NCBI RefSeq assembly: GCF_902806455.1
Contig: NZ_CADCWQ010000001.1
Span: 868,001-932,000, forward strand
Direction: 5' to 3'
Source of the DNA: Virgibacillus doumboii
Lineage (GTDB): Bacteria > Bacillota > Bacilli > Bacillales > Amphibacillaceae
DNA: 64,000 nt
Part shown: one piece after another, positions 43,920-52,513 of the stretch
How positions within the stretch are numbered: position 1 is the first letter of the stretch
Layout: each line of letters opens with the position of its first letter
Program-made: the position numbers and the translations under genes
Notes under the pieces: model-generated
What the model saw: only the letters and a program-made list of their open reading frames with translations
Databases searched by the model: none
What the model was told of the DNA's origin: nothing

Positions 43920-44597
43920 ATGAAAAAAATCGCAATACATCAAAGTCAATATTTACCGTGGGCACCATACTTTAGAAAAGTAGCTCAATCTGACTTATTT
44001 GTAATTATGGACGCGGTTCAATTTCAGAAGAACGGAGTTCAAAATCGAAATAAAATAAGAAACAAGCATGAAGATTTTTGGTTAACCATTCCAGTATCAG
44101 GAAGTATTAATGATTTAATATTAGAAAAGTCAATTTCAAATCCTTTATGGAAGAAAAAACATTGGAAATCTATTAGAACAGCTTATCAAAAGGCACCTTA
44201 TTGGTATCAGTATGCCAATAAATTAGAAGCTTTATATTCACAAGATTATAAAAGTCTTTTTGAAGTTAATGATAATGTTTTTAAATTTATTATTAAGGAG
44301 TTAGAAATTGATACAGATATTGTTTACTTGTCCGATTTAAATACTCAGATGTCAAAATCCAATTTGGTTTTAGAAATATGCCAAAAACTAGATGCCAATG
44401 TATACCTCAGTGGTCATGGCGGAAAAAGCTATTTAAACGAAAGTGATTTTTCAAAACGAGGAATATATATTGAATATCTCACATCTGAAATCCCTAAATA
44501 CCCCCAACTTTATGAAGGTTTTTCACCTGGTCTTTCCATTATAGATATGATGATGAATGTTGATCTTTCAGTAATAAAGGAATACTTATATAAATGA
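43920..44597 (+). CDS. WbqC-like family protein
   Basis: A 225-residue soluble protein with the family start KKIAIHQSQYLPWAPYFRKV, then FVIMDAVQFQKNGVQNRNKI and YLSGHGGKSYLNE. WbqC-like proteins occur in O-antigen and flagellar glycan clusters; the reaction they catalyse is not established to my knowledge. The position between the beta-propeller protein and the 2-epimerase supports a step in making or modifying the nonulosonic acid. The ATG at 43920 has GGGGATT upstream (weak). Confidence 0.85.
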   Translation: MKKIAIHQSQYLPWAPYFRKVAQSDLFVIMDAVQFQKNGVQNRNKIRNKHEDFWLTIPVSGSINDLILEKSISNPLWKKKHWKSIRTAYQKAPYWYQYANKLEALYSQDYKSLFEVNDNVFKFIIKELEIDTDIVYLSDLNTQMSKSNLVLEICQKLDANVYLSGHGGKSYLNESDFSKRGIYIEYLTSEIPKYPQLYEGFSPGLSIIDMMMNVDLSVIKEYLYK

Positions 44598-44630
44598 TTA
44601 ATATTTGTATAAAGAGGAAGGGGCTGGAAA

Positions 44631-45797
44631 ATGATAATGAAAACTAAGGTTTTAGCTTTAACAGGTATACGCTCTGAGTACGATTTATTATTTCCATTAT
44701 TAAAAGCTCTTGATAAAGATAATCAATTTGATTTAAGAATTGTAGTTTCTGGTGCTCATCTCTCACCATTGCACAATTATTCTATCTCACAGATTGAAAA
44801 AGATGGTTTTTATATTGCTGATAAAATAGAAACTTTGTTGTACTCTGATTCATTAATGGGTAAGGTGAAATCATCTGCCGTATTAATGCAATCCCTGCCA
44901 CAAACCTTAGAGCGAGAAAAACCGGATTTCTTAATTATACTAGGTGATAGAGAAGAGGCAATTATTGGAGCTTTAACTGCAGCTTATATGAACATCCCTG
45001 TGATTCATTTGGCTGGTGGGGATAACACTCTACCTAAAGACGGTGATGTCGATGAACAAGTGCGCCATGCCACTACAAAACTAAGTCATGTACACTTAAC
45101 TATGACGGAAGCTCATTCTGAACGTATTAGAAAATTGGGGGAAGAGAATTGGAGGATTCATACTGTAGGTAGTGGTGGTATTGATAGATTGAGGGCGGAA
45201 CCTGAAATCTCGGTAAAACAAATGTCAAATTTTTTGGGGAATGGAGTTGAAAACGATTATGTGATTTTAATTTATCATTCTTTACCTTCAAATATAGATG
45301 TGATTTCGGATGAACTAAAAATTTGCTTTGAATCCATTATTGAACAAGATTTACATGTTTATGTAGGTTCTCCAAATAGTGATCCTGGCTCACAAAAAAT
45401 CCTTGAAGTTATTGATGGATATAAACATTACTCCAATGTACATATCTACAATAATTTGCCGCGTACTGAATTCGTAAATTTACTTAGAAATGCTAAATGC
45501 TTAATTGGAAATTCATCTTTGGCATTTCATGAAGCTTCCTATTTAGGTTTGCCAGCAATTAATATTGGTGAAAGACAAAGAGGGAGGACAGCGGGTGAGA
45601 ATGTCAAGTTTGTAAATTCTGGTAAAAAAGAGTTTCAACTGGCTCTCAAAAGAGCAGTACATGATCCGCAATACAGGTATTCTATTAAGAAAGATCGGTT
45701 CATTTATGGTGATGGGTATATGGCAGAGAAATCAATAGAAATTTTGAAAAAATTGCCTTCTAAACGTGAATTATTAGCTAAAAGAATAACTTATTAA
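44631..45797 (+). CDS. legG: Hydrolysing NDP-GlcNAc 2-epimerase, LegG/NeuC-like
   Basis: A 388-residue UDP-GlcNAc 2-epimerase-family enzyme of the hydrolysing type. Motifs are LALTGIRSEYDLLFPLLKAL, DFLIILGDREEAIIGALTA, PVIHLAGGDNT and GNSSLAFHEASYLGLPAINI. It should release the 2,4-diacetamido-mannose-type sugar from its nucleotide as substrate for the following NeuB-type synthase. The ATG follows AGGAAGGGG by about 7 bases. In the legionaminic acid pathway this is LegG (NeuC homologue). Confidence 0.9.
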   Translation: MIMKTKVLALTGIRSEYDLLFPLLKALDKDNQFDLRIVVSGAHLSPLHNYSISQIEKDGFYIADKIETLLYSDSLMGKVKSSAVLMQSLPQTLEREKPDFLIILGDREEAIIGALTAAYMNIPVIHLAGGDNTLPKDGDVDEQVRHATTKLSHVHLTMTEAHSERIRKLGEENWRIHTVGSGGIDRLRAEPEISVKQMSNFLGNGVENDYVILIYHSLPSNIDVISDELKICFESIIEQDLHVYVGSPNSDPGSQKILEVIDGYKHYSNVHIYNNLPRTEFVNLLRNAKCLIGNSSLAFHEASYLGLPAINIGERQRGRTAGENVKFVNSGKKEFQLALKRAVHDPQYRYSIKKDRFIYGDGYMAEKSIEILKKLPSKRELLAKRITY

Positions 45798-45817
45798 TTG
45801 ACTTGGAGGGAGAATAA

Positions 45818-46486
45818 GTGAAGAATATTGTTGTTATTGCTCCTCACCCAGATGATGAAACTCTTGGATGTGGAGGTACACTGCTAAATCATAAACAAAA
45901 GGGCGACAACATCCATTGGATAATAGTTACCAAGATGACTAGTAAACTTAATATTTCAAGTGAGAATATACTTAAACGACAAAAGGAAATAAGCGAAGTA
46001 ACTTATAAGTATGGTTTTAGCTCTGTACATGAACTGAAATTTCCAACAACCTTATTGGACACAATTCCTATAGGAGATATAATTGCAAAAATTAGCGATG
46101 TTTTCTTAAACATAAGACCAAATATAGTCTATGTTCCATACCGAGGGGATGTACATACAGATCATGCTATTGTATTTGACGCAGCAATTGCTTGTACAAA
46201 GTGGTTTAGATATCCTTTTGTTGAAAGAGTATTAATGTACGAAACTCTTTCAGAAACTGATTTTAACCTTAATCTAGATTTAAATGGATTCAGGCCAAAT
46301 GTTTTTGTTAATATTGAACCTTATCTACAGCAAAAGATTGATATTATGAATATTTTTGATACTGAAATTGAAGAATTTCCATTTCCGCGCAGTGTAAAGG
46401 CAATAAAATCATTAGCTCACCTAAGAGGAGCTGCTGCAGGTTATGAAGCAGCGGAAGCATTTATGCTTTTAAAAGAGAGGGTCTAG
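45818..46486 (+). CDS. PIG-L/LmbE-family deacetylase
   Basis: A 222-residue zinc-dependent deacetylase. The metal and catalytic motif is VIAPHPDDETLGCGG (PHPDDE, residues 8-13), with the second metal-ligand motif VPYRGDVHTDHAIVFD (HxDH). Family members remove N-acetyl groups from GlcNAc-type substrates. The GTG start has TTGGAGGGAG upstream. It lies between the 2-epimerase and the NeuB-type synthase, so it may deacetylate a pathway intermediate, allowing the final sugar to carry another N-acyl group. That would make a legionaminic acid variant; this is inference. Confidence 0.88.
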   Translation: MKNIVVIAPHPDDETLGCGGTLLNHKQKGDNIHWIIVTKMTSKLNISSENILKRQKEISEVTYKYGFSSVHELKFPTTLLDTIPIGDIIAKISDVFLNIRPNIVYVPYRGDVHTDHAIVFDAAIACTKWFRYPFVERVLMYETLSETDFNLNLDLNGFRPNVFVNIEPYLQQKIDIMNIFDTEIEEFPFPRSVKAIKSLAHLRGAAAGYEAAEAFMLLKERV

Positions 46487-46488
46487 TT

Positions 46489-47562
46489 ATGCAAAAAACA
46501 TTCATTATCGCAGAAGCAGGAGTAAATCATAATGGTTCACTAGAATTAGCGTACCAATTAGTAAATGAAGCAGTTAAATCCGGTGCAGACGCAATAAAAT
46601 TTCAAACATTTAAAACGGAGAATTTAGTGACAAAAAATGCTAAGCCATCCGAATATCAAGAAAAAAACCTTGGTAATCCATCTACTCAATTTAACATGTT
46701 GAAGAAATTAGAATTAAGCTATGAAGATTTTAGACAATTAAAACGCTATTGTGATGAAAAAGGCATCATCTTCCTATCTACACCATTTGATCTGGAAAGT
46801 GTAGATTTTTTAATTCAGGAAATCGGGTTACAGCTCATGAAAATACCATCTGGAGAAATTACGAATGCACCTTACATATATAGAATTTCTGCCCAAAGAG
46901 TAAAGGTCATTCTTTCAACCGGCATGGCAAACATAGAAGAAATTCATAATGCATTGGCTTTCTTATCATATGGCTATGCGGCAAAGTCTGGAATTTCATA
47001 TGAAAAAGCTAAAGATTATTATAAAACGAGTGAAGCGAAACAATTATTGAGAGATAATGTCAGCATACTTCACTGTACAACGGAATACCCGGCGTCATTT
47101 GAGGAAATTAACTTGAATGCAATGAATCATATTAAAAGGGAATTTCAGCTTCCTTTTGGTTTGTCAGACCATTCAGAAGGTATACTTGTTCCAATTGCCG
47201 CAGTTGCTAAGGGGGCTAGCATCATAGAAAAGCACTTTACTATAGATAGAACACTTCCGGGACCTGATCATAAGGCATCACTGGAGCCGAACGAATTAAA
47301 AGAAATGATACAATCTATTCGTCTAATTGAAAAGGCTTTAGGAAAAAGTGAGAAAAAGCCAACAAAGAATGAATTAAAAAATAGGGACACTGCAAGAAAA
47401 AGTTTGATAGCAGCAAGGGAAATCAAAATAGGTGAAAAATTCACGCAGGAAAACTTATCTATAAAACGTCCTGGAACAGGGATCTCCCCACACTTGTATT
47501 GGAATTATCTTGGACAAACTGCTAAAAAAAAATATAAGGAAGACGAGGTTATTCAGGAATGA
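46489..47562 (+). CDS. legI: Legionaminic/N-acetylneuraminic acid synthase, LegI/NeuB-like
   Basis: A 357-residue NeuB-family enzyme that condenses phosphoenolpyruvate with a 2,4-diamido-trideoxy-mannose to form the nine-carbon acid. The TIM-barrel start FIIAEAGVNHNGSLELA, the IKFQTFK strand, MKIPSGEITN, STGMANIEEI, HCTTEYPASFEEINL and GLSDHSEGI are all present. The C-terminal SAF (antifreeze-like) domain is at about residues 295-350 (ARKSLIAAREIKIGEKFTQE). It begins 3 bases after the deacetylase stop and overlaps the next gene by 4 bases. Confidence 0.94.
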   Translation: MQKTFIIAEAGVNHNGSLELAYQLVNEAVKSGADAIKFQTFKTENLVTKNAKPSEYQEKNLGNPSTQFNMLKKLELSYEDFRQLKRYCDEKGIIFLSTPFDLESVDFLIQEIGLQLMKIPSGEITNAPYIYRISAQRVKVILSTGMANIEEIHNALAFLSYGYAAKSGISYEKAKDYYKTSEAKQLLRDNVSILHCTTEYPASFEEINLNAMNHIKREFQLPFGLSDHSEGILVPIAAVAKGASIIEKHFTIDRTLPGPDHKASLEPNELKEMIQSIRLIEKALGKSEKKPTKNELKNRDTARKSLIAAREIKIGEKFTQENLSIKRPGTGISPHLYWNYLGQTAKKKYKEDEVIQE

Positions 47563-48185
47563 GTGAAAAACCTGTTATTATTATTGGAAATGGAGGGCAC
47601 GCGAAGGTGCTAGTGGATATCCTACAACAACAAAGCAGAGAGATTATCGGTTTTACTGCACCTAGCGAGGAAAAAAACGAAAATGGACTTTTGTATATAG
47701 GAAATGACAAATCAATACTCCAGTACTCCCCTGAAAAAATTGAATTGGTGAATGCTCTTGGTTCGACATCTAATACGGAGCATAGAAAAAAAATATATGA
47801 ATATTTTAAAGCTAAATTTTACTCTTTCTCAAAAGTGGTCCATCCTAAAGCAATTAACGCTGAAAACAATAACTTAGGTGAAGGTACACAAATTATGGCT
47901 GGTGCTATTATTCAACCTTTTGTAAAAATTGCCGATAATAGTATTGTAAACACATCAGTTAGCATTGATCATGATTGTTCCATTGGTAAACATTGTCATA
48001 TAGCTCCCGGAACAATACTTTCAGGGGGAGTTACAGTTGGAAACTCAACACATATTGGTGTGGGAGCAACTATTACTCAAAATGTCAAAATTGGCAGTAA
48101 TGTTTTAATTGGTGCTGCTTCCCTTGTGTTAGCCGATGTGAACACTGGTAGTACAGTATATGGAATACCAGCTAAGGAAGTGTAA
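47559..48185 (+). CDS. NeuD-family hexapeptide acyltransferase
   Basis: A 208-residue sugar acetyltransferase. The N-terminal PglD/NeuD-like Rossmann domain begins PVIIIGNGGHAKVLVDIL. It is followed by a left-handed beta-helix of hexapeptide repeats (GAIIQPFVKIADNSIVNTSV, SIDHDCSIGKHCHIAPG, GGVTVGNSTHIGVGATI) with the catalytic His in the SIDHDCSIG turn. It probably N- or O-acetylates the nonulosonic acid or its precursor. It may fill the LegH (4-amino N-acetyltransferase) step, for which no other gene is seen. It overlaps legI by 4 bases. Confidence 0.88.
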   Translation: MSEKPVIIIGNGGHAKVLVDILQQQSREIIGFTAPSEEKNENGLLYIGNDKSILQYSPEKIELVNALGSTSNTEHRKKIYEYFKAKFYSFSKVVHPKAINAENNNLGEGTQIMAGAIIQPFVKIADNSIVNTSVSIDHDCSIGKHCHIAPGTILSGGVTVGNSTHIGVGATITQNVKIGSNVLIGAASLVLADVNTGSTVYGIPAKEV

Positions 48186-48187
48186 AA

Positions 48188-49234
48188 ATGACAGCATGGA
48201 AAAAAATACTTGTATCACCATTTACGTCAATTATTAAAACTATGGAAGTTGTTGATCAAACAGCCTTACAGTTCGCTGTTGTTGTAGATAGAGAAGGAAA
48301 ATTGTTAGGTACAGTTACCGATGGAGATATTCGTCGCGGTATCTTAAATGGATTACCATTGGAGTCTTCTATACAAAAAGTTATGAATTCTAATCCAGTA
48401 TACGAATACTCAGGTAAAAATCCATATTACTATAATGAAATATTAGAACGAAGAAATCTGCAACAATTACCTATAGTAGATAAAAATAAAAGAGTTTGCC
48501 AAATATTTTTTTCAAATGACTTACATAAAGTGAAACAAAAAGATAACGTTGTAGTACTAATGGCTGGAGGGTTGGGAACAAGGCTCAGACCCCTAACTAA
48601 TGACACTCCCAAGCCGATGCTAAATGTGGGAAATAAACCAATATTAGAACAAATCATCGAAAGTTTTAAAAGCTTTGGATTTTCAAGATTTATTTTAACA
48701 GTAAATTATAAAAAAGAGAAAATAAAAGATTACTTTCAGGATGGCAGTTTTTTAGGAGTTAATATTTCATATATTGATGAAAATAAGAGACTGGGAACGG
48801 CAGGCGCACTTTCATTATTAAATGAACAGCCTGATAGACCATTCTTTGTTATGAATGGTGATTTATTAACAAAAATAAATTTTGAACAACTATTGGATTT
48901 TCATAATGAAAATAATTCTATAGCAACAATGTGTGTGCGGGAACATGAGTATCAAATCCCATATGGAGTTATTGAAACTGATAATCATAAACTACTATCT
49001 ATCGAAGAAAAACCTGTGCAAAGTAATTTTGTAAACGCTGGAATATATGTGTTGAATCCAGAAGTATTAGAGTATGTTCCTAAAAATTGTTTTTATGATA
49101 TGCCAGATCTTTTTAATCAATTAATGGTTAACAATAAAGAAGTGTCTGCATTTCCACTTAGAGAGTACTGGATGGATATTGGACAAATAGACGATTATGA
49201 AAAAGCCAATGTAGAATATAGTGGGGTATTTTAA
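48188..49234 (+). CDS. ptmE: CBS-pair nucleotidyltransferase, PtmE-like (sugar-1-P guanylyltransferase)
   Basis: A 348-residue protein with two CBS motifs (about residues 5-115: VVVDREGKLLGTVTDGDIRRG, then QLPIVDKNKRV). A nucleotidyltransferase domain follows (about 120-348) with the signature VVLMAGGLGTRLRPLTNDTP, then KPMLNVGNKPILEQII and FVMNGDLLTKINFE. The Campylobacter jejuni PtmE enzyme has this architecture and makes the GDP-linked precursor for legionaminic acid, so this pathway probably uses GDP-sugars. It starts 3 bases after the previous gene and shares one base with legF. Confidence 0.87.
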   Translation: MTAWKKILVSPFTSIIKTMEVVDQTALQFAVVVDREGKLLGTVTDGDIRRGILNGLPLESSIQKVMNSNPVYEYSGKNPYYYNEILERRNLQQLPIVDKNKRVCQIFFSNDLHKVKQKDNVVVLMAGGLGTRLRPLTNDTPKPMLNVGNKPILEQIIESFKSFGFSRFILTVNYKKEKIKDYFQDGSFLGVNISYIDENKRLGTAGALSLLNEQPDRPFFVMNGDLLTKINFEQLLDFHNENNSIATMCVREHEYQIPYGVIETDNHKLLSIEEKPVQSNFVNAGIYVLNPEVLEYVPKNCFYDMPDLFNQLMVNNKEVSAFPLREYWMDIGQIDDYEKANVEYSGVF

Positions 49235-49935
49235 TGATTAATAACAAAACAGTATTAGCTATTATTCCTGCTAGAGGTGGATCAAAAGGTGTTCCTAGAA
49301 AAAATATTAAAAATTTAGCAGGGAAGCCTTTAATTGCTTGGACTATCGAAGAAGCTAAAAAATCAAAATATATTGATAGATTAATTCTAACTTCCGAAGA
49401 CAAAGAAATTATTAATGTAGCACGATTATTCGGTTGTGAGGCACCTTTTATTAGACCGCAAGAATTGGCAAATGACAATACCCCTGGAATCGAGCCAATC
49501 CTTCATGCGATAGAACAAGTAAGAGGTTATGATTATGTAGTTCTGTTACAGCCAACTTCGCCACTAAGAAATACACAAGACATTGACCAGACTATTGAAA
49601 AGTGCGATAAGAATAACGGTGTGGCTGCAGTATCTGTAACTGAGTCAGACAAAAGCCCATATTGGATGTATCAGCTTGAGAAAGAAATGATGACTCCTTT
49701 AATTGATATAAATAATGTTCCAAAAAGAAGACAAGATGCTCCTAAAGCGTATGTTCTTAATGGAGCAGTGTATGTATCAAAGGTTGACAAAATTTTAGAA
49801 GAAAAAAATTTTTTGCAGAAAGAGAAAATTGCTCACATTATGCCATCAGAAAGATCATTGGATATTGATAGGGAATTAGATTTTACGGTTTGTGAGGTGA
49901 TGATAAATAACATCAGTAGCAATTATGAGAATTAA
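49234..49935 (+). CDS. legF: CMP-legionaminic acid synthetase, LegF/NeuA-like
   Basis: A 233-residue cytidylyltransferase that activates the nonulosonic acid with CTP for transfer by Maf. The nucleotide-binding start VLAIIPARGGSKGVPRKNIK (residues 6-25), the KPLIAWTIEEA helix, VVLLQPTSPLRN and YVLNGAVYV are the family's landmarks. It is the last gene of the operon. Downstream sequence holds only a decayed gene on the opposite strand. Confidence 0.93.
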   Translation: MINNKTVLAIIPARGGSKGVPRKNIKNLAGKPLIAWTIEEAKKSKYIDRLILTSEDKEIINVARLFGCEAPFIRPQELANDNTPGIEPILHAIEQVRGYDYVVLLQPTSPLRNTQDIDQTIEKCDKNNGVAAVSVTESDKSPYWMYQLEKEMMTPLIDINNVPKRRQDAPKAYVLNGAVYVSKVDKILEEKNFLQKEKIAHIMPSERSLDIDRELDFTVCEVMINNISSNYEN

Positions 49936-49987
49936 GCTAGAAGGATATACATACTCTTGATATATTTACATCCATACTAGTTAATCT

Positions 49988-50487
49988 CTAACTTTTTAGT
50001 GTTAGCATTTGTATCCAATCAAATCCATTTAAAGACTCCCTATCATAAAGCTTCACTCTATTCGATCTAGCTAACTTAACAGCAGCCTGGGTAAAATGAC
50101 TATTCGTTACTACCCACGCTTCTGTTGATTGATAGTGTTCCTTTGCAGCAACGACTTCCTGAACGGATTAAATGCCAACATTCTTTTTATACCTTTTTGC
50201 CTGAACCACTATCTATTTTCAATCATTTGATGTTAATAGTAAATCTGCGCCGAAGTCACCTGTCGTTTTTGTTAATCTTACCTTGTAGCCTCTTTTTATC
50301 TATCTTAACAATTCCAGAACGGGTAATTTTTTGCTTGTATAAAATAGAAGCAACAACATTGTAGAGAACGTATAACATAACCAAGCCATCCAAAGGTATA
50401 GACTCCAAAGGTCCATTCGTTCGTTCTACCATACACGAGGAATGATATAATCCCGATCGCTCCCCATATTTCATTATTTTTCTTCAA
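49988..50487 (-). pseudogene. Decayed Mrr-type restriction endonuclease
   Basis: On the minus strand a membrane-anchored Mrr_cat protein can be pieced together. NNEIWGAIGIISFLVYGRTN is followed after a frameshift by GLVMLYVLYNVVASILY, then GDFGADLLLTSND, IVVQAKRYKKNVGI (QxK catalytic motif), SVQEVVAAKEHYQSTEAWVV and RVKLYDRESLNGFDWIQML. In-frame stops interrupt it after SND (two) and after NVGI, so the gene is dead. The 803-base gap 49936-50738 otherwise holds no gene; the toxin-antitoxin promoter should lie in its last 100 bases. Confidence 0.85.
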
Positions 50488-50738
50488 TATTTAATTTTAA
50501 TATTTAAATTATATACTATTTTTGGGTAAAGTGTTGGTAACTTTTGGATCTATAAAGGTATTTGACAATTTTGTCCACTTCAGCGGAATAACTCTCCTAG
50601 ATTTAACATGCCTTGGCAGAAAGAAAGTATACCGTTCCCGTTGTCTTAAAATATACACCTTTCAAATTACACTTTTCCTTCACAATGCATTACAATATAA
50701 TCATATAATTACTTGACAAATGAAAAGAGGTGAAATAG

Positions 50739-51170
50739 ATGAATATTCGTAAGGAAGATGTGTATAGTCTTTTAGAAAAAATGAATGAAAGAGAAACGAA
50801 ACTAGCCTATAGGATTTTGAGGGAAATCATCCATCATAAAATCAATGTTCCCGAAGAATTAATAAAAGAAGATACAGAACAGTGGGGGAGTGTAAAAGAG
50901 AATATGAAAAATAATTCTATTGCGATTGGTACAATTGATTCGAATGAATTTTCAGTTGAGATTCTCAAGGATCTAGTGTCGCAAGGTTACAGTGGTGATG
51001 AACTTGTAGAGCAGTTTGAAATTAAAAGTGCCAATGTCCAAAATGCCATTAAAAAAATGCTTGATGAAGCTAGTGAAATTGTTGCTGGAGAAAAAAAGCA
51101 GCAAGTTATAAAGACATATTTGGTTCGGAGACTTAATTATGTGCGAATTATTATTTACCTCAGCCTCTGA
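50739..51170 (+). CDS. Probable antitoxin of a type II toxin-antitoxin pair
   Basis: A 143-residue protein. The first 75 residues are helical and charged (RKEDVYSLLEKMNERETKLA). Residues about 78-115 look like a helix-turn-helix-like segment (EILKDLVSQGYSGDELVEQF). The ATG has AGAGGTGA upstream. The gene overlaps the ParE/RelE-like toxin gene by 32 bases, the arrangement expected of an antitoxin-toxin operon. The family is not recognised with certainty; the role rests on position and size. Confidence 0.65.
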   Translation: MNIRKEDVYSLLEKMNERETKLAYRILREIIHHKINVPEELIKEDTEQWGSVKENMKNNSIAIGTIDSNEFSVEILKDLVSQGYSGDELVEQFEIKSANVQNAIKKMLDEASEIVAGEKKQQVIKTYLVRRLNYVRIIIYLSL

Positions 51171-51429
51171 ACGGTATCTTAAAAAAATAAAAGAAAAGCC
51201 TCTGAAAGCAGCATATCAAAATGCCTTCCGGGAAATCCGCGAAAATTCTTATATTGGACAACTAGAGCACGGCAATCTATCCGGTATTTATGGATTAGAT
51301 GTAAAATACAAAGGAACAAAATATGAAATTGCATATACAATCTTCGAGAAAGACGACAAAAAGGTCGCTGTGCTATTAGCGGGGACGAGAGAGAACTTCT
51401 ACGATGAGTTGTCCCGATATTTGAGGTAA
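51139..51429 (+). CDS. RelE/ParE-family toxin
   Basis: A 96-residue protein with the RelE/ParE fold pattern: LLFTSASERYLKKIKEKPLK (first strand and helices), then the LEHGNLSGIYGLDVKYKG strands and YEIAYTIFEKDDKKVAVLL. The C-terminal GTRENFYDELSRYLR has the family's conserved Arg/Tyr positions. Such toxins cleave mRNA on the ribosome (RelE) or act on gyrase (ParE); which applies is not clear. It begins within the antitoxin gene, so translation is coupled. Confidence 0.8.
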   Translation: MCELLFTSASERYLKKIKEKPLKAAYQNAFREIRENSYIGQLEHGNLSGIYGLDVKYKGTKYEIAYTIFEKDDKKVAVLLAGTRENFYDELSRYLR

Positions 51430-51589
51430 TAATTAGGAATCGACCTTATATACAGAAGAATGTGTATTTCCTTCACCATGAAAACCATTTTTGAAATTAT
51501 ACCACCCCTGCCTAATGCATAATTCTACAATATCGCATTACCAAAATTATTCACACATTAGAAAAATTCCCTGAACGGAGGAACCTGAA

Positions 51590-52288
51590 ATGAGCCTGGC
51601 CAATTTTTCAAATAAAATGTCTTACGCTGACTATCTCAAGCTTCCTGAGGGTACGACCATGCAAATAATTGATGGTGTACCTTACAACATGTCTCCGGGG
51701 GACCCCACGACTATTCATCAGCAAACCTCCATGAATGTATCACACCTGTTTATGAACTTTTTTAAAGAGAGGGAATGTGAAGTTTTTGCCGCTCCATTTG
51801 ACGTACGTTTGTTTGCCAGAGATAAAATGGACGAGGAGATTGTTAATGTTGTCCAACCTGATATTTCAGTAATCTGTGTTAATGATAAACTTGATGACAA
51901 AGGCTGTATTGGAGCGCCGGATTTGATTGTTGAAATATTATCCCTATCAACTGTAAGGCTGGATAAGGTTATCAAGCTAAATCTTTATGCCGATGCCGGG
52001 GTAAAAGAATATTGGATTGCTGACCCGCAAAACAGACTGATCGAAATTTTCCATCTGGATTCACATGGTAATTACGCATTGCCTGATATCTTTTCAACAG
52101 CAGACACAATTGATTCATCCATTTTTAAGGAGTTAAAGGTGGAGGTGAGTGAAGTGTTCCCGTCATCACCGCTGATTAAAGAGGAAAGCACTGATTATCA
52201 TAATCTTTTTGATAGGATAGATAATTTACCTGCAGAAGAAAGGAGTGCGCTTTTAGCTCGCATGAAAAGCCGTTATTTTTCGGACTAG
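51590..52288 (+). CDS. Uma2-family (DUF820) endonuclease-like protein
   Basis: A 232-residue protein with the PD-(D/E)XK-like Uma2 fold. Visible are MSYADYLKLPEGTTMQIIDG, the VQPDISVICVNDKLDDKG strand with the catalytic-type Asp, GAPDLIVEILSLSTVRLDKV (E..S motif), and the K-containing KLNLYADAGVKEYWIADP. These proteins are abundant in cyanobacteria and some Firmicutes; their function is mostly unknown. The ATG has CGGAGGA about 8 bases upstream. It is a single gene, closed by the hairpin near 52362. Confidence 0.88.
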   Translation: MSLANFSNKMSYADYLKLPEGTTMQIIDGVPYNMSPGDPTTIHQQTSMNVSHLFMNFFKERECEVFAAPFDVRLFARDKMDEEIVNVVQPDISVICVNDKLDDKGCIGAPDLIVEILSLSTVRLDKVIKLNLYADAGVKEYWIADPQNRLIEIFHLDSHGNYALPDIFSTADTIDSSIFKELKVEVSEVFPSSPLIKEESTDYHNLFDRIDNLPAEERSALLARMKSRYFSD

Positions 52289-52303
52289 ATTTAAATGCGT
52301 AAA

Positions 52304-52314
52304 GTGCCTGGCAC
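52304..52314. repeat. Dispersed-repeat-like palindrome GTGCCTGGCAC
   Basis: A perfect 5+1+5 palindrome, inside AAAGTGCCTGGCACCACCCG and followed by AAATTTCGTCGAATT. Elements with this core are known to me as common intergenic repeats in Bacillaceae. Only one copy is in this window. Confidence 0.4.
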
Positions 52315-52361
52315 CACCCGGATTTTGTCAAATTTCGTCGAATTAAAAATAACCCTCAATG

Positions 52362-52410
52362 GAACAGGATTATGTGAATTATTCACTCGTCCTGCTCTAT
52401 TTTTTATCCC
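52362..52410 (+). terminator. Terminator downstream of the Uma2-family gene
   Basis: GAACAGGA pairs with TCCTGCTC (one mismatch), and an inner hairpin GTGAAT/ATTCAC extends it. It is followed by TATTTTTTATC. Confidence 0.6.
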
Positions 52411-52513
52411 CCATCCCAAAAAAATACCTTTTCATTTTTAATCATAAGTGGTAGAATCTTATATTAAATTATTAGAATATTAATATAATATAAAAGAAAG
52501 GTAGTGTGATTGG

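Noticed and set aside
50125..50716. Small plus-strand ORFs in the gap after legF
   Set aside because: The first is antisense to the Mrr-type remnant, the second lacks a ribosome site; neither resembles a protein family.
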